Assembly (NCBI RefSeq): GCF_938036805.1
Contig: NZ_CALHWC010000190.1
Coordinates: 1 to 26,247, forward strand
Reading direction: 5' to 3'
DNA length: 26,247 nucleotides
Source: an uncultured Streptococcus sp.
GTDB taxonomy: Bacteria > Bacillota > Bacilli > Lactobacillales > Streptococcaceae
The notes beneath the pieces are model-generated. The model was given only the letters and a program-made list of their open reading frames with translations, searched no databases and was not told where the DNA came from. Position 1 is the first letter of the stretch; every line of letters starts with the position of its first letter. The position numbers were made by a program, and so were the translations under genes. This document shows, piece after piece, positions 21,252-26,247 of the stretch.

Positions 21252-22264
21252 AATTGAATCTCCATATTCTGATAAATTGGCAGCAACATGGCTGCATAAA
21301 GTAAAACGATCACGAGGGCGACAAAGACGAAGACGAGAGGCTGAATCAAATTCATAGCACGATTGATTCTCAGGAAAAACTCTTCCCAAGTCTTTTCGGC
21401 ATATAGCTCCAATTCGTCGCCCAACTTGGACTTGACCTCGCCGTATTCGATGATTAAGGCCAACTCTTTCTTAAAGAAGGGATAGGTACCGACCTTCTCG
21501 GCATAGCCCTGACCTGCACCTAGAGCCGTCTCCAAGTCTCGCCCCAGCTCCTGAAAGAGCTGAGAAGGCTGGTCCTGCATGATGAGAAAGATCTGGCTCA
21601 ATTCCAGCCCTTGCCCAATCATATTGCCCCATTCACGCGCATAGTAGGCCGTCAGATAGGCCCGCACTAAGGCGCCAACAAAAGGAAACTTGGCCAAACG
21701 ACTGAAAAATCTCATCTTAGAGCTCTTGCGATAATAGAGCCAACCACCGCAAATCAGCAAGCATAGCACCAGAACGCCTCCCAGGAATATCTGCGGTAGA
21801 TAATGAATGAACTGAGTAGCCATATTTTGACTGTCCAGCTGAGGCAGGAGATAATTACGCAAGCCCAGCATAATCAGCACCAAAAACCCAAGCAGCATCA
21901 AGGGATAAGTCCCCACCTCAATCAATTTCTTACGGACCTTGGATAGATTTTCTAAATAATCTTCGATTTTACCCAAACTAAGATTTAGATTTCCATGCAA
22001 CTCTGACAAAGACAGCTGGGTGACCACATTATCTGAAAATCCTAAACGCTTCATAATCTGGGAAAATGACTGGCCGGCAGCCAAACCTGAACGCATTTCG
22101 GAGACATAGGCCTCTTCTAAAAGGGCACTCCGCCGTAGAAAATCAACAATCTCCGCCAGATGAAAACCGCTGGTAAAGAGATTGCGAAACAGCTCGATAA
22201 TCTTCTTTTGCTTAGGCGTAGATAATTTTTTCCGCCTGCCTTTGATCAGCTGTGATATGTCCAT
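21248..22264 (-). CDS. comYB: Competence pilus inner-membrane platform protein ComYB (ComGB)
   Basis: Polytopic GspF/PilC-type protein of 338 aa that anchors pilus assembly. Three strongly hydrophobic helices are visible: after residue 140 (TYPLMLLGFLVLIMLGL), near 190 (IFLGGVLVLCLLICG) and at the C-terminus (VFVFVALVIVLLYAAMLLP). Conserved F-domain text: YYAREWGNMIGQGLELSQIF. Start MDISQLIKGRRKK at 22264 matches streptococcal homologs and overlaps comYA by 53 bases; an ATG-initiated longer frame to 22333 exists but is within comYA. Confidence 0.94.
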   Translation of the reverse strand: MDISQLIKGRRKKLSTPKQKKIIELFRNLFTSGFHLAEIVDFLRRSALLEEAYVSEMRSGLAAGQSFSQIMKRLGFSDNVVTQLSLSELHGNLNLSLGKIEDYLENLSKVRKKLIEVGTYPLMLLGFLVLIMLGLRNYLLPQLDSQNMATQFIHYLPQIFLGGVLVLCLLICGGWLYYRKSSKMRFFSRLAKFPFVGALVRAYLTAYYAREWGNMIGQGLELSQIFLIMQDQPSQLFQELGRDLETALGAGQGYAEKVGTYPFFKKELALIIEYGEVKSKLGDELELYAEKTWEEFFLRINRAMNLIQPLVFVFVALVIVLLYAAMLLPIYQNMEIQL

Positions 22265-23153
22265 CTGCAAAAAGCTGGTCAATCTGCTGGTTCCAAAGAC
22301 TGGCTTCGTGCTTTTGATAATCTTGGTTGACAAAGTCGATCACACCTCCTCCCCCGATTAAGCGCTGATAACAAACGCCCTGTAACACCATGCGCAGCTC
22401 ATCCTCACTGACACCCAGCTCCAGCAGGCGCTCATACACTCCGCGAATGCTCTTAGCATGGATAGTTGAAAAGACCGTTGCCCCTGTCAAACTAGCCCTT
22501 ACCACCGCACGAGCCGTTTCTTGGTCTCGGATTTCCCCGATAATCAAAAGGTCCGGTCGGTGGCGCAGAGACAATTTGATAAGGCTGTCGTAGGTCATCC
22601 CGATAGTTTCATTCAGCTGAAGCTGGAGCATGTTTTCCTGCTTGATTTCCACAGGGTCTTCGATAGACATGACCTGTTGTTGCCCAAATCTCATCTGAGC
22701 CAGCTGGTGCATCAGCGTCGTCTTTCCACTGCCAACTGGCCCTGAAAACAGATAAAGGCCGCGAGAATTTACTTTTTCACGAAGATCAGGCAGATTGTCA
22801 AACCAGAAACGCAACTCACGCTCCTCATCGTGTAAGAGCCGAATCACCAAGCTCTCATAGCCACGGTAATCGCCGACAGTTGATAGACGAAGCGAGACCG
22901 TCACATCTCCACAATCATAATCGCAGGAGCCTAACTGGCTGCGCCTCTTCTCTCCAACATTCATGCCCGAGACAAACTTAAAATGGCTGATGACTGACGA
23001 TAATAAATCAAAATCATAGGTCTGAATGAAGCGCCTCTCATCACCCACCCGCATATAGAGCTCGTAACAGGAGCTCTTGGGAATCAGATAGACATCTTGA
23101 GCCGCTTCCTGCCTGGCCAATTGAATCATTTCCTTTGCAATTTTTTGAACCAT
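22212..23153 (-). CDS. comYA: Competence pilus assembly ATPase ComYA (ComGA)
   Basis: Secretion-type ATPase (GspE/PilB family) of 313 aa that drives pseudopilus assembly for DNA uptake. Walker A is GPVGSGKTT (138-146), the Asp box region MSIEDPVEI (162-170), Walker B DLLIIGEIRD (201-210), and the His box STIHA (229-233). Start ATG 23153 follows AGGAGG, the best ribosome site of the operon. First gene of comYA-B-C-D-E-F-G, read from a sigma-X box 19 bp upstream of the start codon. Confidence 0.96.
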   Translation of the reverse strand: MVQKIAKEMIQLARQEAAQDVYLIPKSSCYELYMRVGDERRFIQTYDFDLLSSVISHFKFVSGMNVGEKRRSQLGSCDYDCGDVTVSLRLSTVGDYRGYESLVIRLLHDEERELRFWFDNLPDLREKVNSRGLYLFSGPVGSGKTTLMHQLAQMRFGQQQVMSIEDPVEIKQENMLQLQLNETIGMTYDSLIKLSLRHRPDLLIIGEIRDQETARAVVRASLTGATVFSTIHAKSIRGVYERLLELGVSEDELRMVLQGVCYQRLIGGGGVIDFVNQDYQKHEASLWNQQIDQLFADGHITADQRQAEKIIYA

Positions 23154-23171
23154 AAGTCCTCCTCACCTTAC

Positions 23172-23179
23172 TATTCGCA
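23172..23179 (-). promoter_or_regulatory. Competence (cin/com) box for sigma X at comYA
   Basis: Minus strand TGCGAATA fits the streptococcal late-competence -10 element (consensus TACGAATA, one change) with a T-rich tract upstream. It should be recognised by ComX/SigX only in competent cells. No ordinary sigma-A promoter is apparent, so the pilus genes seem strictly competence-controlled. Confidence 0.9.
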
Positions 23180-23190
23180 CAAAATGAGAA

Positions 23191-23228
23191 AAAATAAAAA
23201 AAGAATGAAGAAATTTTCTCCATTCTTT
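23191..23228 (-). terminator. Terminator of the DUF1033 gene
   Basis: Minus strand AAAGAATG (23221-23228) pairs with CATTCTTT (23200-23207), with GAGAAA/TTTCTT extending the stem, and a long T-rich tail. The tail runs up to the comYA competence box, keeping upstream transcripts out of comYA. Confidence 0.9.
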
Positions 23229-23238
23229 GACTTCTATC

Positions 23239-23610
23239 CTATCTAGCCCGCACTTTAATTTTGCAAATACGGTGTTTTTCAGTAGCATTTTGCTTGCGGT
23301 AGCCTGGACGATACTTGCTCTTGGGGATCTTGCGTTCATTTTCTAACAAAAGCAGGGAGTGGTATTGCTGAATATCTTCATTGCACTCCTCACACCAACG
23401 TTGATCAGTCGGATCCCAGAAAATTGTCATAAGATCACTGCGGCTTTTATAAAGTGGCGATGCTTGAGACATCTCTAACCAGCGGTGCTTATAGTATTTG
23501 AGGGCGGTGTAATAATCATCGAAATACCTTTTTCCAATGATATCATCCTCCCAACCGTCTAAAAACCACCAGGGCTCATAATCGCCATACATTTCTATTA
23601 CGCTGTACAT
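23239..23610 (-). CDS. DUF1033 family protein
   Basis: Small protein of 123 aa beginning MYSVIEMYGDYEPWWFLDGWEDDI. It is rich in Trp and Tyr in the first 70 residues, with two cysteines in WCEECNEDI and a basic C-terminal tail (KYRPGYRKQN...KIKVRAR). I recognise it as the DUF1033 family, which often lies immediately upstream of comGA in streptococci and lactococci. No function is known to me and no catalytic motif is obvious. No signal peptide or membrane helix. Start ATG 23610 after AGGGGAC. It has its own terminator, so it is a separate unit from the comY operon. Confidence 0.82.
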   Translation of the reverse strand: MYSVIEMYGDYEPWWFLDGWEDDIIGKRYFDDYYTALKYYKHRWLEMSQASPLYKSRSDLMTIFWDPTDQRWCEECNEDIQQYHSLLLLENERKIPKSKYRPGYRKQNATEKHRICKIKVRAR

Positions 23611-23743
23611 ACCTGTCCCCTTTTGTATCCTATATTATATATAAAATTCTTTGATAATGAAACTATTTTGCTCGTGGGCTCTATAATAGTTCGTTTTTCA
23701 ACAAAGAAAAGCAAAGAAACAAAAGGGAGTGTCGTTTTTGTGC

Positions 23744-25012
23744 TTATTTCCAATTCAGATGCACATGCTCTTTCATTTCCTTATAGGCCGTATCAATCCG
23801 ATCTTTGGTCGCTTGATCCAGCTGATTGCGATATTTTCCACCCTCAATGAAATCTTCTAAAATAAGGGTTTGATAAGTGTAAAGCGGGTATCCTTCTGGT
23901 GAGTAAGTTCCCTTTTCCACACGACTGACCCAGCTTGGATGCGCCTGAGCTGTTTTGATAATGGTTCCCTTGTCCGTCTTTTCAATGGTAACATCCATCA
24001 AGACGCCACGCTCGGTCCACTCAGCCGTGTCCACACCAGCCATGGTTTCAATCCGCTGGTTGGAGATAAAATTCCCCATAGAGTAGATAATCAACTTCTT
24101 CTGACCATCTTTTTCAAGAATTTCTGAAGGCTGTACTACGTGCGGATGCCCACCAAAAATGATGTCCGCTCCCCAGTCCACCATCTTATGATAGAGCGTC
24201 ACCTGCTCCTCATTTGGCTCCAGCTGGTATTCGATCCCCGTCTGTGGCATGACTACCGTGATGTCCGCTTCTTTCTCCGCCTGCTTAATCTCAGCCTTCA
24301 TCTTGTCCTCATCAAAGGTCGATAGGTGATGATCAATCTCCTTCTGACTGAGATTGGACTCCAAGCCATTAAAACCATAGGAGTAAGCCAGAATAGCAAT
24401 TTTGATGCCTTTTACTTCTTTGATCAGGATAGGCGATTTATCCCTATTTTTGTGAGTATAGACACCGACTGGGCTAATTCCGTGATCTTCAAAGGCTTTG
24501 GCGGTCGTAAAGACTCCCTTAAGCCCTGAGTCTAGGATGTGATTATGGGCCAGATCCACCACTTGGTAGCCAGCATCTTTGATGGCGGGCACAACAGCCT
24601 CTGGAGCATTGAAAAGCGGATAGCCTCCCAAAGGATAGTCAGATCGAATGGTTCCTTCAAAATCCCCTAAGACCAAGTCGCCTTGCTGGAGCCAGTCCTT
24701 GACATAGGTGAAATTTTCCGAAAAATCATAGCTGCCATCGGCCTTTTGAGCGCTCATATAAAGCCCATCGTGGTACAAAAGGTCGCCATTAGCCATAATG
24801 CGAACCGTTTTCGAGTCAGACTTCTTTCCTGCTACCGAGGAGGACTTGGGGGCATCTTTAGCAACATTCCTACCGCTTCCCTTAGGCAACCCCATGATAC
24901 TTTGGAAGAATAAAATTGCTGCCGCTGATACAAATACCGCTCCCAGCAGAGCAAGGATAAAAGCGCGGTTACTTGATGCTGCTTGTCGCTTGATTTCAGA
25001 TCTTTTCTCCAT
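23744..25012 (-). CDS. CapA-like membrane-anchored metallophosphatase-fold protein
   Basis: Protein of 422 aa of the CapA (PGA_cap) family. A short basic cytoplasmic end and one membrane helix (about 17-39) precede a Ser/Lys-rich linker and an extracellular domain. That domain has the calcineurin-like motifs NGDLLYHD, GDFEGTI, LAHNHILDSG, GGHPHVVQP and YSMGNFISNQ. CapA of Bacillus acts in poly-gamma-glutamate export, but streptococci generally lack the capB/capC partners, and none is seen here; the true substrate is unknown. Start ATG 25012 follows GGAGG. Monocistronic; repeat copy 3 lies just upstream. Confidence 0.88.
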   Translation of the reverse strand: MEKRSEIKRQAASSNRAFILALLGAVFVSAAAILFFQSIMGLPKGSGRNVAKDAPKSSSVAGKKSDSKTVRIMANGDLLYHDGLYMSAQKADGSYDFSENFTYVKDWLQQGDLVLGDFEGTIRSDYPLGGYPLFNAPEAVVPAIKDAGYQVVDLAHNHILDSGLKGVFTTAKAFEDHGISPVGVYTHKNRDKSPILIKEVKGIKIAILAYSYGFNGLESNLSQKEIDHHLSTFDEDKMKAEIKQAEKEADITVVMPQTGIEYQLEPNEEQVTLYHKMVDWGADIIFGGHPHVVQPSEILEKDGQKKLIIYSMGNFISNQRIETMAGVDTAEWTERGVLMDVTIEKTDKGTIIKTAQAHPSWVSRVEKGTYSPEGYPLYTYQTLILEDFIEGGKYRNQLDQATKDRIDTAYKEMKEHVHLNWK

Positions 25013-25073
25013 TTTGCCAACCTCCGTATTACTTATATTTTATCATAAATTATCCTCCCAAGGGAATAAAAAA

Positions 25074-25248
25074 GAGAGTGGGACAAAAGTCCTAGCCTCT
25101 CAATTGTCTTTGGATTGTCAAGCAAGACGCAGTGGTTGAGTGGGCTCTACTACGCTGATTTCATCAGCTTTTACAGCCCTACTCAACTGTGCGGAGGTGG
25201 GACGACGAAATCGGATTCTAACGAATTACCGATTTCTGTCCCACTTTC
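25074..25248 (+). repeat. 175-bp structured intergenic repeat, copy 3
   Basis: Same element and orientation as copy 1, with about five base differences, including the left end (GAGAGTGGGACA instead of GAGGCTGGGACA). The outer ends are thereby a closer inverted repeat (GAGAGTGGGACA / TGTCCCACTTTC). It lies between the CapA-like gene and the small gene at 25255, about 60 bp upstream of the former's start. Confidence 0.9.
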
Positions 25249-25254
25249 TAAATA

Positions 25255-25482
25255 TCAAGCCGAGCTCAGCATCAAGGACTGCAAATACCAGCGGTAAGCT
25301 GCCCGATAATGATAGGCATTAAAAAACTTCATCTCCCCGATACCATAGCGTATCAGGTAGTAAATCAGATAGCGCAGATGCAGGCTCTCCCACTCCGTAC
25401 TAGCCTTTTGACAATGAACATACTCAGCCTCAAGCTCCCCATAGTAATCGCTGAATTGATTATAAATTTCTTGAATTTCCAT
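25255..25482 (-). CDS. Small protein of unknown function (75 aa)
   Basis: MEIQEIYNQFSDYYGELEAEYVHC... is an aromatic-rich, mainly helical-looking protein with no signal peptide and no motif known to me. The ATG at 25482 has GGAG at the proper distance, which supports it as a real gene. The stop lies seven bases from repeat copy 3, so the element's insertion could have trimmed the C-terminus. No clear promoter or terminator is seen. Possibly a diverged or truncated gene. Confidence 0.6.
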   Translation of the reverse strand: MEIQEIYNQFSDYYGELEAEYVHCQKASTEWESLHLRYLIYYLIRYGIGEMKFFNAYHYRAAYRWYLQSLMLSSA

Positions 25483-25968
25483 TATAACTCCAATCTTTTT
25501 GCTTTAACACTAGTTTATCGCAAAAAGAAAAGGATTAGGGGCAAGAATCTCAACTTGTCTCGTTTAAGAGCCAAAAGGTAGGGCAAGTCACTAGAAAATA
25601 ACATTTCAGGGAATATTTTTGACATTTGGGAGTTTGAGATTATCTAATATGAAAGAGTAAGCAATCCATAACATATACAACCGTCAAATCTTCAATATAA
25701 CTTATAGAGAACTCAGTTAACAGTATAATCATTATCTAAATTAGAAATACTTTTATTAATTCCCTTTAGAACTCGCTCATCCAACAGAAACCTGATTAAG
25801 CTTTTCTATATCAAAAAGGAAACAGTTTGATCTGTTTATCTACTTTAATCCCAAGGTTCCCATTTCTCAGTAACATTTCAGTCTTTTATTAATGATTGAG
25901 ACAAGATGCTAAACGCTATAAATCTTTCTTACTACAATAAAAGACTGAAAGCCACTAATAATAAAGTA
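25483..25968. other. AT-rich stretch without a recognised gene
   Basis: Base composition is clearly more AT-rich than the rest of the window from about 25590 onward. I see no frame with a start and ribosome site. The one notable structure is the 15-bp inverted repeat at 25876-25950. The stretch separates the core genes from a probable polysaccharide gene and may be decayed DNA. Confidence 0.5.
25876..25950. repeat. Perfect 15-bp inverted repeat with a 45-nt loop
   Basis: TTTCAGTCTTTTATT (25876-25890) and its exact reverse complement (25936-25950). The right arm begins about 19 bases beyond the stop of the flippase fragment. No T run follows on the minus strand, so it is not a classical terminator. 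A shorter related text, TAACATTTCAG, recurs near 25600. Confidence 0.7.
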
Positions 25969-26247
25969 CTATCGCCTTCTTAACATGGAAATTTCTGATT
26001 TTGAAACTGTTTTAGTAATTATTAATAAACCTAAATACACAATTCCATACAAAATAATCTTAAGAATTATTTTCAAAAAGTCATTTTCAATAGATATTAC
26101 TTCAAAAGTAATAAAAACAACCGTACCCACCAATATACTGATTATTAGAGGCTTAACTGCAACTTTAAGTAGTTCTAAGATGTTCAAATACCTACGAGCA
26201 AAATAAGTCATCAAAACACAGACTACTGTTTCTACAACAACTAATGT
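25969..26247 (-). CDS. C-terminal end of a probable polysaccharide flippase (Wzx/MATE-like), partial
   Basis: The frame stays open to the window edge, so this is the last 92 residues of a larger gene. It shows two or three hydrophobic helices (LVVVETVVCVLMTYF, PLIISILVGTVVFITFEVI, IILKIILYGIVYLGLLIITK) joined by short basic loops (RRYLNILELLK) and a basic end, LRRR. That pattern is typical of the end of oligosaccharide-unit flippases. The high AT content is also common in capsule or rhamnose-polysaccharide loci. Identification is by pattern only. Confidence 0.55.
   Translation of the reverse strand, partial: TLVVVETVVCVLMTYFARRYLNILELLKVAVKPLIISILVGTVVFITFEVISIENDFLKIILKIILYGIVYLGLLIITKTVSKSEISMLRRR

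Noticed and set aside
21252..21389. N-terminal extension of ComYC to 151 aa
   Set aside because: It lies within comYB and would place the prepilin leader about 57 residues inside the protein, which is incompatible with processing.
25713..25805. Thirty-codon open minus-strand stretch (KSLIRFLLDERVLKGINKSI...) as a decayed gene remnant
   Set aside because: No start or ribosome site, stops on both sides, and too short to tell from chance in AT-rich DNA.
1..26247. CRISPR array, transposase, prophage or toxin-antitoxin genes
   Set aside because: No regularly spaced short repeats and no protein with such motifs were found; the only dispersed repeats are the 175-bp elements.

Overview
The window is chromosomal DNA of a viridans Streptococcus, most likely of the sanguinis/gordonii/mitis lineage. 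The evidence is gene content and order: a manganese-uptake operon followed by tpx and divergent to pepO; the order pbp2a - rpmG - secE - nusG; a comY (comG) operon that ends in a methyltransferase and ackA; and a TGCGAATA competence box. The species cannot be fixed from sequence reading alone.

Layout. 1-39 is the tail of an unidentified + strand gene. 192-3343 (- strand) is a Mn2+ ABC importer (ATPase, permease, lipoprotein) followed by thiol peroxidase. Its promoter carries a palindrome of the PsaR/ScaR/SloR type and faces divergent pepO (3492-5384). 5457-6140 is a small voltage-gated-like K+ channel, divergent from leuS (6315-8822). 9002-9691 is a VIT/CCC1-family metal transporter with a perfect 35-bp palindrome over its -10 box; the palindrome contains an exact PerR-box consensus. 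9774-11681 is tsf and rpsB with a structured leader. 11957-12027 is tRNA-Cys. 12383-13555 is rpmG-secE-nusG, with two identical inverted copies of a 175-bp structured repeat bracketing nusG. 13616-15838 is penicillin-binding protein 2a, divergent from an RluA-type pseudouridine synthase (15990-16886). 17206-23153 (- strand) is the late-competence operon comYA-B-C-D-E-F-G, then the methyltransferase comYH and ackA. Upstream lie a DUF1033 protein (23239-23610), a CapA-like protein (23744-25012), a third copy of the repeat, a small unknown protein, an AT-rich gene-poor stretch, and the end of a probable polysaccharide flippase at the window edge.

Themes. Metal and peroxide handling dominates the left part: Mn2+ import under a metalloregulator, a thiol peroxidase in the same transcription unit, and a metal transporter that looks PerR-controlled. 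The right part is the DNA-uptake pseudopilus operon, read from one sigma-X box, with most genes overlapping. A terminator/promoter overlap separates the pilus genes from the methyltransferase and ackA.

The least explained material is the 175-bp repeat family (three tandem hairpins, terminal inverted repeats), a possible T-arm echo behind tRNA-Cys, apparently leaderless starts between pbp2a and the pseudouridine synthase, and a 15-bp inverted repeat in the AT-rich stretch near the right edge. I found no CRISPR array, transposase, phage or toxin-antitoxin module.
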